DNA of 64,000 nucleotides. Source: Protula sp. h YS-2021 (Eukaryota; Annelida; Polychaeta; Sabellida; Serpulidae). The translations under genes were made by a program, and so were the position numbers. The notes beneath the pieces are model-generated. The model did no database searches. It was not told the origin of the DNA and was given only the letters and a program-made list of their open reading frames with translations. This document shows, piece after piece, positions 36,701 through 49,500 of the stretch. Each line of letters begins with the position of its first letter. The stretch's first letter is position 1. The DNA lies in contig OX457031.1 of assembly GCA_949752745.1 (NCBI GenBank), forward strand, positions 49,740,642 to 49,804,641. The letters run 5' to 3'.

Positions 36701-39700
36701 CAACCAATGGGCGTTCACGCTTCACGCATGCTAAGCCTGACAAGCCTATAGCATACACATGCTGTATTTGCTCACCCACTGTCCATGTGAGACGATCAGT
36801 GTGACAAGCCTGCAGCATACACATGCTGTAGTTGCCCACCCACTATCCATGTGGGACGATCAGTGTGATAGGACTGTATTTGTGAGCTACCACACCGTGT
36901 GCTTTAAAATATGGGCTTCAGTGGCTGAATTTCAGTGTCCGTTTTTGTACATAAAATGCAGTGAAATTAAAAAAAAAACATATAAAGGTGCACCAGCTAG
37001 ACGTACTACAGTATGTTTCTGTCAAATTTGGTCGTCCTGGCCCTAACCTCTAAGACTAGCTCGTGTGACAAGGTGATGGCAGAAAAAAGGAATCATACGG
37101 AATAATCTTACCGCACCGCACAAATTCAGTTAACTACTGGGATTGGAAAACCCCACGTGTAAAAACACGTATTTGTGAGATTTGCCACAAAGCAAGTGCG
37201 TCAATATTGGTGCAAAATCTGCGAGTTGGCTGAAATGTGTTTGGCGCTATTTGTTTTGTATCGGTTGTTTTGTGCCGTTGTTTTGTGCCGTTTGTTTTTG
37301 TGTCGTTTGTTTTGTGTCGTTTGTTTTGTGCCGTTTGTTTTTGTGCCGTTTGTTTTTGTGTCGTTTGTTTTGCGCCGTTTGTTTTATGTCTTTTGTTTGG
37401 CGCACTTGGTTGACCTGATATCACATCATTTATGACAAATCCTACAGTTGTGGAGTTCGTTGGTTGTTTTCGCATTCTGGATAACAATATGAATAGTTCG
37501 CAGTCATAAAATTAAAACAAGCTCTTTGGGATGTGGGGGGAGGGGGGGGGGGAGGGGGCGATACTTGTTTTTTCTTCATTATCGATGAGAGATTTTCTTT
37601 GGTTTCTCTATGAGGTATAACCGCATCACAGTTCTTATTGACCAAGGTTACCTTTCACTGTCACTGCGCCGACCCTGGATATGTGCGCGCCGGGTCGAGA
37701 ATAAAATGGCGAAACATTCTGCGCCTTGTGAGTCTTAATTCGCTCAATCACGGCACTGAAAAACTAACAAAAGCAGTTCGTATGGATTTACTGACATTTT
37801 ATTTTCGCAATAACTATTGATAGATAGCTGGGCTGATTTATCTGAAATGACTGGCTTACCATTTAAATCAGTTGATCCGTTAGCCAAGAGCAATTGCCAA
37901 GAGGCAATTTGAGACGAAAATGTTTTGAGAACAATGGTTTTTCCGCCTTAGGAGTGTTCCCAGAGTGTTGCCGTGCAATTTATTTGCGTTACACAATGAG
38001 CAAAAATGAAAGGGAGGGAGGGAAGCTGGGCGTGGGGATGGGGTGGGGGGGGGGGGTCATTTATTTGGAAACCGCCGTATTTGAGAGTGCATCCAGTCAA
38101 CAGCGATGCTGCCAGTCAAGTGTGTAATTTTAGCATGAAGCCAAATAGTGGTAAATTTTGGACAATGAACAAGAGATTGACCTTGTTAGAAATTATAATA
38201 ATAGTTCTGATTTCAGTGTTCTATTTTCGCTAAAAAATACCATAAACACTATATACTATTGTTTAATCACCGTAGTCATACTTCACATGGGCTAACACTC
38301 TCTCCACGCGTTCCTTTAACTGCTGTCCTATAGTTCTGGGGATGTGATCGTCCTTCTCGACGTTTGTCATGTTTTTACAGTCGACCTTGTACTTGCACTG
38401 CTTCCGGTAATGGTGGATGAGCATGTCTGATTGGTCAATGAAGGACTGCTTGAGTAAATGCACGCCCAGCTCATTGTGCGAGGCACGGCAGAGGTGGTGT
38501 CCCATGGCCACAACGCGCCGCGAATTGTGAAACGATTTGCCCAGTCCCAACCCGTCGTTGTGGCCAAACTGTACAGGCTCGGCCCGGAAGCGATTTGTAT
38601 AGCGATTGAGGGGCAAATGACCCGGATATTCTGGATTTCCGGCGGGGAAGTCGAAATAGAAAAAAGCACTGCGTATGGTGTGGCAGTGGGCGTCAGCGAG
38701 TGTTGCGTTCTTCGTGGCTATGACGTCAAGGGTTTGTGCATAGGTTTGCTCTGTCAGCGGAACCGGAAGTTCATCAAGGTCGATGACCAGTGTGTGCCAG
38801 TATCGCTTGATGTTGCGGAAGAAGCAGTCGCCGACGTGCATTTTATTGGTTGATTCAGTTGCCTGGTCCATCTCGTTGTCTCGCCAAGTCTCGTGTATTA
38901 CGGGATACTTTGTGTACAATAATCGCCCCGTGCTGATGTAGTAATCAAAAACGCGTTGTAGGTCATCGTCTATAGTCATTAAGGCATTGTTGAGATTCAC
39001 TTCAATGACGCCGTATATATTTAAGGCTTCCATCCAGGATACGAAATAAGGAATGTCGGTCTTGTTCATGGCTCCGTACAACGAGGCCATGCAGACTCCT
39101 ATATCGCGCGTGCCGACTTCTCGCGCGGGACGAGGCTGTACGATACTGACGTACGTCGTTGGTACATCGCATGCCTTCTGCATGAGTGACACATGTGTTG
39201 GCCAGATGTCAATTTCCGGTAACGCGCATGTGATAATGTATTCATAAAAGAATAAATTCGAAACATTGCGTGTTATTCCAAATGCAGGTTTGGTTGAACA
39301 GGGCGTAGAAACGGGGTTGGCGAATCCGTCATACCAGAGCATTGCAGCTGTGGGAGTGTCGTTGATGCGCCAGGACCACCTGGCAGTCTTTTGAATCAAC
39401 TCCTGTGGTGCTTGTCTCTCTGGCCCTATGCCTTTTATTGTCACAAACGTTCGGATGTATTTAGAACCCGTATATACGAAACGGTCATCGAAGTAGAAAC
39501 TCAGCAGGTACACGTCTGTTGTGTTGTATCCAGTTGGAGTTAACCGGAAGTGCTGGTACACACCCTTGTATTTGAAGACGCTGTCCGGACTAGGGCGTTC
39601 TAAATTCGGACATGCGCGTGCTTGTTTCAGCGTGTACGATTTTAGATATTTCTCCATGGATAAATCCACGGCAATGGGTTTGCTTCTTGACCTATCCGAG

Positions 39701-42700
39701 TCGGAAACCATGGCTTTGTTTTGCTTAAGACGATTGTCGTTGACTTGATTGCCCAGGTTTACGCTGAGGTCTGACTGGGACGTGTTTAACAGCGTTGTAC
39801 GTCGAATGTCCAGATAGACTTGTAAAACTGCCGTACAAAATAATACAAAGCAGATGGCATTAAGCGGCCTGTGCAAACAGCGACTCGGAAACACCATCTC
39901 GGCACTTGTAGGTTTAAGAAGTTTTTCTACCAGGAAAAATCTCTACCGAGAAACTGTGTTGAATTGATGCTGTGCATACATATCCTTTGTGGTTTTAAAA
40001 ACTTTGATCCATGTTGTATATGTATTTTTGACTCATAAGCTGTGCGTCTTTATTTTCCTATAAGATGTGCGTCTTTATTTTCTTACTTGTTGTATGCCTT
40101 TATCTGCTTATAAGCTGTGTATATGAGTCGCTGTGTTTTGTAAATCACAAGGTTTTATCGCGCACGTATGCCAGATTTGCAGATATTTGCGGCTACCTAA
40201 AAGAAACTGTCAAGCAAAATGTTAAGAAATTGATTACCAATCGTGCCCATTTATGTATGTTTTTGATTCATATTTATGATATAAAAAAGTATCGGAAAGT
40301 TAAAAATCAATGTCAAGATTACGAAGTATTCTTCTGAAAAACAAATAGCCGTTTAAAAGATGTCGATAAACTTCACGTATCAGTGAGAGCGCCCTGATTT
40401 CTAAAAACACCAGATTTTATATCATGTGGCATATTCTGGTCTTATTAGTCGTGGCCAACGTGGCATAAAATTACATCAATTGGTTAATTTAACCTGCTTT
40501 GTGTATAAAATGCATTTTGGCGTAACTAGTTTCGTTTTTATCATCTGTTTTTCCAGATTTTAAAAAGCAACTGGATTTAAATTAAGAAGTATAGGAACTG
40601 CGTCTCAGTAGCTACCCTTTTTATGTTTTGATTCAATAACTACTTTTTTCAGCCTTCTTTTTGAGGCTGTAATTAAAATAACCAATCGTCTAGTCAACTG
40701 TTTGATTGACAGGTGTAGAAGGAAAGACTACACGCCGTTCGAGAAGCTGCCCAAGACGAGCGTGATCATTGTATTCCACAACGAGGCGTGGTCCACTCTG
40801 CTACGGACAGTGCACAGCGTCATCAACAGGTCCCCACGTGACCTGCTGCAGGAGATTATCCTGGTCGACGACGCCAGCGAGAGGGGTGTGTTTCTTTGTT
40901 TGGTTTCTTTTAGAACTTGTAACTTTAAGCAATAACGGCAAATAAATTTTAAAGAAAAAAAATGATAAAAGAATTTGCAACTTCCGGTGACAGAATGAAA
41001 CACCAAAGAAGTGATGGAATTTTAAGAATCTAGTGAAAAAAGTAGCAAATTGAAATAGAATATAAGAAAAAAAAAGCAGACGTAGGTGAGGGTCGGAGAG
41101 GAGTATATTAATACTGCACACAAAGGTAAAACATGATGCAGTGGATGTAAGAAATCTTGAAAGTTGATCTGTATAGAATGTAATAAGAGCTGTGCGTGGG
41201 TTCCCGGACGTGCACGTGACAGATTACGGATGAACCCGAGGGTATTTGTACTTACAGATTTCCTCGGTCGCCAGTTAGAGGACTACGTTGCCAAGCTACC
41301 GGTGCCAGTTCACGTGGTGCGAATGGGCGAGAGGACGGGCCTTATCCGGGCCAGACTAAAAGGTAAAGGAAAGAATAAGTAAGACTCGGGGGGTAGGGAG
41401 GGGCTGCGGCTACAGAAATCCATGACATCGGTTATCAGGAGCACATATGTTATCAGAGTGTATGTGTTATCAGAGCACATGTGTTATCAGAGCAAATGTG
41501 TTATCAGAGCGTATGGGTTATCAGAACACGTGTTATCAGGGCACATGTGTTTTCAGAGCGTACGTGTTATCAGAACACATGTGTTATCAGAGTGTATGTG
41601 TTATCAGAGCACATGTGTTATCAGAGCAAATGTGTTATCAGAGCGTATGGGTTATCAGAACACGTGTTATCAGGGCACATGTGTTTTCAGAGCGTACGTG
41701 TTATCAGAACACATGTGTTATCAGAGTGTATGTGTTATCAGAGCACATGTGTTATCAGAGCAAATGTGTTATCAGAGCGTATGGGTTATCAGAACACGTG
41801 TTATTAGGGCACATGTGTTTTCAGAGCGTACGTGTTATCAGAACACATGTGTTATCAGAGCGTATGTGTTGTCAGAGCACATGTGTTATCAGAACACGTG
41901 TTATCAGAGCGTATGTGTTATCAGGGCACATGTGTTTTCAGAGCGTATGTGTTAGCAGAGCGTATGTGTTAGCAGAGCACATGTGTTATCAGAGCACATG
42001 TGTTATCAGAGCACATGTGTTATCAGAGCAAATGTGTAATTAGAGCGTATGTGTTATCAGAGCGTATGTGTTATCAGAGAAAATGTGTAATCAGAGCGTA
42101 TGTGTTATCAGAGCAGATGTGTTATCAGAACACATGTGTTATCAAAGCGTATGTGTTAGCAGAGCACATGTGTTGTCAGTCGCGTTGTTTACCTTCTCAG
42201 TCTGTTGTTTTCTCTCTGGTGGACTTTCTAAAATCGACGACGTAGCCATTTATTGGCAAGTTAGTCAGGGCATTTGATGTATTTATTTGACACAATTTGG
42301 AAAAGTCTGCGTCATTGAAGCATTGAATCTGGTTAAGCTTTTTATTTCTCTGCTTGGACTTTTTTTTCACTGCCTGGTCTTTTGAAGAGGATTTTAGTAA
42401 CAGGACGAAGCTCTGTTGTGCATAAGCATTGAGAAAAACATTGTCTTCGTAAAACAGATTTGCTGCAGGTTTCGAATGTAATATTGCAGTTTTTAATACC
42501 ATTCGTGTCATTCAATTAACACACACATACAGCAAAAACAAAACAAAACAAAAAAGTTCAGACAAATTTTCGTTGTAGAGAATTAACATGGCTTGTGTGT
42601 GCGTAACAGAAACGTGGCTTACAGGGGAGATCCAATTTGCGTGTCTTTTACCACTGTGCCGACGCACATGGAAGGACCCTTCTCAATTTCTTTCCACTGA

Positions 42701-43505
42701 TATTTTATACTCTTGGAAAGGAAAAGTGTGGGTGTCCATTTTCATTATTTTCAGTATTGTCTGGTAGCTAGCTATTAATTGAAGGGCTTTGTAAATCCAA
42801 GTATGGAATAATGGAGTTGTGTGGAAAATTGACTGCTTTTTTATTGTTGTTTTTGTTGTTTTTTAATTTCAATCTGAGATGGAAATGAGGCATTGGTGAT
42901 CAGAACGCGTTACTGTGCACTTGACGCAAATTCTCGTGCTCACTTCAATTCAAATCATATTCGTCACGCTGGACTGAACTCATTTCCAGACCTGAGATAA
43001 TTTAAGCCATCTGGTAGATATTAAATCATGAGCCGCTATAGGAAAAGTGTAGGAAATGTTCGTTTTTGCTGAAATGAGTAGTCTATCATGTCTTAGATTC
43101 TAGTCAGATCCTCAGCCTGTCTGCCTGTCTGGCTGCCTGTCTGTCTGTCTGTCTGTCTGGTTGCATGTCTATCTACGTGCTTGCATGGCTGTCTCTTTGA
43201 GGTCATTTTTCTCGAATTACAAGGGCACCTTAGGTCCCCTCAGTCTCGGCTTACATTGAATGAAATTAACGTGTGTTACGTCACAGGTGCTGCCAAAGCT
43301 GCAGGTGCTACGCTCACGTTCCTGGATGCGCATTGCGAATGTACCCAGGGCTGGCTGGAACCCCTCATGTACGAGATCCACAAAGACAGGTGAGACTAGA
43401 GCCCTTTTCGCTGAGAAATACGTGCTGTCACGCACGTAGAATCGGTGTGTAAAGATTGTCATAAAGCAACAAAATCAGTGGCGTTGATTTGATCCCATTG
43501 TTGTT

Positions 43506-43590
<85 letters not shown>

Positions 43591-46500
43591 CTGTCTTTCT
43601 GTTTCAGTTTTGCTTAAAGCCTAAAATGGTTCACAGTTTTCATATGTTTGATACCAATACAGACTGATTAGACAACGACATCTTCAGCTTCTTGAATGTG
43701 TGTATTTTAAATGCTCACCTCCTGCAGTGTTTTGAGTTTTGTTCCCCCCAACAGAACAGCCGTAGTGTGTCCTATCATTGACGTCATCAGTGACGACACG
43801 TTCGAGTACATTACGGGATCGGATATGACGTGGGGCGGATTTAATTGGAAGTTGAACTTCCGGTGGTATCCGGTACCTCAGAGGGAGACGGAGAGGCGGA
43901 ACGGTGATCGTTCACTGCCGCTCAGGTAAGCACAAATTCGACGTTGTTCTGTAAGTTTTATCCATATTTTTCTATACCGGCTGCAGTAAATTAGTTAAGT
44001 AGATAAAAACTAACTGCTTGAAGATAGTTTAAAATTTAATTTTCTGAGTTGCTTTTGTTGTGGTTTGGGAGGGGTGAAAATAGGAAGAATGTGATGTTTT
44101 AATTGCAGGTCACCCACTATGGCTGGGGGACTATTTTCCATAGAACGGGACTACTTTTATGAGATAGGCTCCTACGATGATGGGATGGATATATGGGGAG
44201 GCGAGAACTTAGAAATGTCTTTCAGAGTAAGTCAGTTTCTTCAAAGAAAATAATTGGAGTTTTTATAAAAAGGACATGTGTAGAAGGTGCCAACATACAG
44301 TTTTTAGTACGATGTAAATTATCAACATTAAAACCTCATGCAGGTGTGAAATGATATTAATGCGGCTTTAATTCATGTGCAAACGAGGAAACAGATTAAT
44401 ATATATACATATGTAAAATAAATAAAAAAACTTGGCTTTAAGACAATTTCTAACTGAAATAAAAACGGTTCAAAAATATTGATTTGGGAAGGTAACTGCA
44501 TTGGAGTCAACCATATTAGAAAATATACTCAGTGAAGGTTTTAGTTATTCATGCACTCACTGAGGGGGTGAACGTGCGGAAATGTATCTGTATTGTTGTG
44601 ATGTGGTACTTGGCTCTGTTTACTGCTGGTACCTCGCTCTTTTGTGCACTTATACGAGGTACTTATCATTTTTTAGAATTTCAGCAAAACAGATATTAGA
44701 GCTGTATTTGCTCATGTTTTCCTATTCACTGGAAATATGCAAAAATCTGTCATCAACATTTGGAAATCTTTGGTAAATAGACTTTCAAGATAGTGCTAAA
44801 ATCACGGCGTGTTTGATATGGTGTATCTTTTAAGAGGTAGACAAACATTACTAAAGATGAATACCAGTCGTTTCTTTTCCTTAGAAAGCAGAACAGGCAA
44901 GTTGTTAAGCAGGCAGAACGACTGACGAGTATGCCATGTAATGCCGAATGAAATAACACTAGAACTCGTTAGTAGATATCGATTCTTAACCACTCTATCG
45001 ATTCCTCAGCGCTAGAGGGGAGAGGGGGAGGGGTGAAGTACCAACGAGCAGTCGATACGTTACTATTAAAGCCGTGACGTCATAAAACACTGACATGTTT
45101 CCTCACAGTTTCCAAGATGTCTGCCAAAACGAGGCAGTCTTGATTGTAATTTAATTTTGTTTTGTCTAGCTTTGACAGTTCAGTTGATGTTTATCGCCTG
45201 CGTCCCTTGATTTTCAGATTTGGAGAATGCGTGTGCGTCGTTCAGAATTAGTCAAAGAGAAGCAAACCAGCCAAACAGTCTATTTCTTTTTTTTGTACAG
45301 CAACATGCCAAGTGAATTTGGAGATTTTTTAGCAGCCAGTTATTGCTATTTTATCAATTGATAAAAAGTCAAGATGCTTATTTAATTGCAATCCACGTGG
45401 TAATTAATAGTAATTGACTGTGTTCCATTCTCCTCAGATATGGATGTGTGGCGGGACATTATTGATCGTCACGTGTTCTCATGTAGGTCACGTGTTCCGC
45501 AAGGCCACGCCCTACACGTTTCCAGGGGGAACGTCTCAAATTATCAGCCACAATAATGCTCGCTTAGCCATTGTCTGGATGGACCAATGGGCTGAGTTCT
45601 ACGTGAAATTCGACACAGGTGGTCGCGGGCATGTGTACATATATGGCCGGTACTAAATCATCTATGAACAAAGAGAGGCTGAAACACCCGCGAAAGAGTT
45701 AAAATAATATCATTTTTCTTTTTCTTTTTTTTTTTTTTTTGTCTTTTTCTTTTCTATTTTTTTTTTCTGGCGTGATTAACCATTTTATACAGTATAAACT
45801 GTTTAATCAGGTCACAAAAAGAGAAGAAAAACAGGAAATGATAAATAAAAAGAAAATAGTGTGCTCGTCCTGACCAATCAGAGTGCTTTACTGGTTTTCG
45901 CCATGGTTGAAAGACAACTTATAGAGATCGTATTTTTAGAGCCAAGAGTTCTATTGATTTGAACTGTAAAGAAATCTCATGGATGCAATAGAAGACCTAT
46001 GTCGTGTTCACGGGTGATTTAGTTTGGCTGCTGATAAGAGAAAAAGTCATTCTTTTTATTCCGCCAATTCCGTTAAGGCCACTTTGTTTTTCGGTTGATA
46101 AAGAATTGTGGTCACATTGTTATTAAGTTGTTTCCCTGAATCCATTTCTTTCTATAATTTGGCATGTTTCATTTCCATTTGTCTTTCAGTGCATGCTAGA
46201 TTTTTAAGCCTGGAGGACAGCACCTCAAGATTTTTAACCTGAACGGTTGTGATGCGTTTGTTTTATTAAATGCGTTTACCACTTTGTTAAAAATGATTTG
46301 GAAGCTTCGACCAAATGTAAATATATCCCAGCATAAATAACGTTTGTATCTTGGGGCATTATTCATAATTTCAAATAAAGTTGAGAAGCAGGTGCGAAGA
46401 TGACAGTTTTAGGAGGGGGGTGGGGGTTGGGGCAGGGAGAGGTGCGGTTCTGTGAGACTCCACCTGAATCGCACGCTTTCAAGACGTGTTTAGTTTCATG

Positions 46501-49500
46501 GAATATTGTTTTAAATTGAAATATATTTCTTTTGGTCATGTCAGAAAAACTGAGTGAATACTGCCCCTGATTTTGTTTCTCTTTGCATTTCAGAGTATTG
46601 CGCTTGGTAGTGCCGATTGCTCGTTCATTTTCTAATGCTTATATGTTCTTTATTTGGTCACGAGAATATATTCAGCGGTGTATATTTTATGTTTGGCCTT
46701 CTCGGTTTCAAAACGGTCAGAGCGTTCGATAAAAATGATAAATTATTTTTATTCGTGGGTCCGTCTGCAGTGCTGCACGCGCAACAAAAGCGCAAAAGGT
46801 CGCGCGTTGCTTCTTTTTTTATTTTTTTTTTTTGGCGAGGAACACACTTGTTTTGGGTTGTTTGGTGAAAAGGTGTGTTTCACTCAAAGCTGTTAGCTGG
46901 GAGAATTACATTTTGTTGAGCGTTCAAAACGATACACCGTGCTTTTGGTTTGGTTAAGTTCCGCTATGAAAAGAAGTTGCCGTTGTAAATATGTATCGCC
47001 CTTTGAATTTCAACAAAACATACACAACACCTTATAATTTCGAGCGGGATGTAAGCAGAATCTACAATACATCGCCCCCCCCCCCCCCTCGTATGAAGTG
47101 TACATAAAAGCTGTGTAATCTGTATGGCTAATTACGTCGTCAGAGAGAGAAAGAAAAAAAGCAGACAAATTTAAAATCCATAGACTTTAGGTCCACGATA
47201 AATGTGAATTTTTGATCACCAACACTTGAAACAAATTGCTTATAATATATCAGTTTCAGAAAAAAAGTCATTTAAAGCGGCTGAATATATACATGCATGA
47301 TATCGACAAGTGTAATATGAGCTATATGATATGTATGCCCCACACACACGCAGGTGTGGCAATGCGGCGGCTCCATACTGATCGCCACCTGCTCACGTGT
47401 TGGTCACGTGTTCCGCAAGGTGTCGCCCTATTCGTGGCCAGGCGGCGTCGTGCGCATCCTTAACCATAACACGCTGCGCACCGTACACGTGTGGATGGAC
47501 GAGTATAAGGATTTCTTTCTCAGAATCAACCCAAGTAAGACCACACCAAATGTCACAAGCGGTTAAGGGATTTCGTATTCGTTTCGGGTGTCTTCTTTCG
47601 CTCTCAGATATATTTGGATAAGGATTTCCTCATTTCCTTTTGCTCTTGGTGAATTGCTTTGCATGTAGGGGGTGTACTTCAGTTGTTTTGCAAACCTTTC
47701 CAGCCACAATACTTATTCCTGATTTGCCATCAGCCGTTAAAATATACACGCCTGTGAGAGAATTAATGAAGCCGTCGTAATTTTTGCCAGGTTCACGACA
47801 GGGGAACTTAACGTTGTTTTAAGCAATATTGCTAAAATAGAAGGAGGGAGTGGGGGTGAGGGGGGGTGGGGGAGCCCATTTATTTGTTTCGACATTTGAG
47901 TTTGGTGCTGGCGGAAGGAAGAAGTATCCTCTACACCAGGTGACGCTTCTTTCACAGTGTTCTCCTGTCGGCTCTACACCAGGTGGCGCTTCTTTCACAG
48001 TGTTTTCCTGTCCCCTCTGCACCAAGTGGCACTTCTTTCACAGTGTTGCAATGTCTTATTAGTTTCTAGCATTTGGTCTGAGCTATCCCCCCCCCCTTGC
48101 GTTTTACATAACCTGACGTTTTGTGTATTTTCTACTGTATCCGATGTGTCGGTCTTCAGGACTAGGTTGTATAGGTTAACGTATAGGATGCCCTTCTCCC
48201 GTTATTAGTACCGAGTCTCGTCTCCGACTACCGTGACAGGTTTCAAGCACATATTCGTATTTTATTTATTGGATCGACAACTTGCATTTTTTTATTGTAT
48301 TCGGATTTGATTTTTTTTGGTTAGGTTCCGAACTGGACGAGTCAGTGGATGGTGTTAGGTTCTGTGTGATGTGTCACATGCTGTGCTCAGCGAGGTTTAC
48401 ACTGAGGCCAGCCTACGGATTCATCTGGTGTTGACTCGAGGCCAGTTGGTGCCCAGAAGCTCATTGGTTCATGTTTAGTGCGTGCATTGGTCACGTGTTT
48501 TGAATGTGACTGGTGTCAAAATCCACATGTTCGTACATCCCATAATCACGCGCCCTTCTTCCTGACGCGTGCGCACGTTATGTGTGCGCTGGCGTTCAAA
48601 CACGCGGCCAGTTATCCACTCATGTGCAGGTGTTTCTAGGTGTGGTGCTGTAATTCTAGCCCCAGTATGAGATCCTACACACTGGTGTTGTCATGTGCAC
48701 ATATTTTAGCGTTACTTTTTCGTCTGGTGGTAGATATGGATGTGCGGCGGACAGGTGCTTATCGTCACGTGTTCTCGCGTGGGTCACGTGTTCAGAAAGC
48801 ACTCTCCGTACAGCTGGCCGGGCGGCGTACGCACCATTCTCCAGCATAACACGGGCAGGACTGTCGCAGTGTGGATGGATGAATATAAGGAGTTTTATTA
48901 TCGAGTCAATAAAGGTACTTGGTAGTGAACGAAACACGTGTCATTAACCTGGAGTAGGTTTTAACTTTTTAATGCCTAATACGAGCTCTACTACGTTCCT
49001 TGTCTGTTCCCATTATTACACTAATTATATAATAAGCCAAATTGTGGTGGAGGTATGCTCAAAAACACTGTCGCTTTACGCAAATTGATAAGATGGTTTT
49101 TTGAATTTTTTGTCGAATCTGTGCATGTGTGTGTTTAAGGCAAGAGGAGGGTTGGAGGAGGGGGAGGAAGGGGGTAGGAGTAAAAACAAATGACATTTGG
49201 TAGATTGCCGTGTGACACTTTGTGCATTGTGCTGATGTGTTGCTCTGTGCGGAATGTGCTTCCCAAAGGATGTTAACAAATTAGTGTATGTGGTGCAAAG
49301 GGAGTTCCACCAATGTGCTGTCACGCGTCATCAATAAGGGGGTTGTGTCTTGATCATGCTGGATCATTTGTGGATGGTTTCCCATCGAGATCCCGGAATT
49401 TATTCTAATCCTACCGGCTCCTACGAACTCTGTGGATCGCGTTACAGCGAGGGGTCAGGAAAGCCGAAAAAAGGGTTTTTGTGTGACGTTCGTGCTGCTT

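Larger units (their letters stand above)
35157..40712 (+). other. GALNT intron 3 (5.6 kb), hosts an antisense gene
   Basis: It contains the - strand GT92 gene (38263-39897), a two-copy 64-bp direct repeat (36738-36865), a ~15-base 'ttgttttgtgccg' tandem (37240-37400) and a three-copy ~27-base repeat around 'gctgtgcgtctttattttc' (40035-40125). Confidence 0.75.

Noticed and set aside
38367..39748. Frames on the + strand and in other - frames across the GT92 gene
   Set aside because: They are shadows of the 544-residue frame, which alone carries the family motifs.
41422..42245. Cysteine-rich frames of 108-198 codons resembling small secreted proteins
   Set aside because: They arise from the 17-bp minisatellite and occur in several frames; no signal peptide or unique region.
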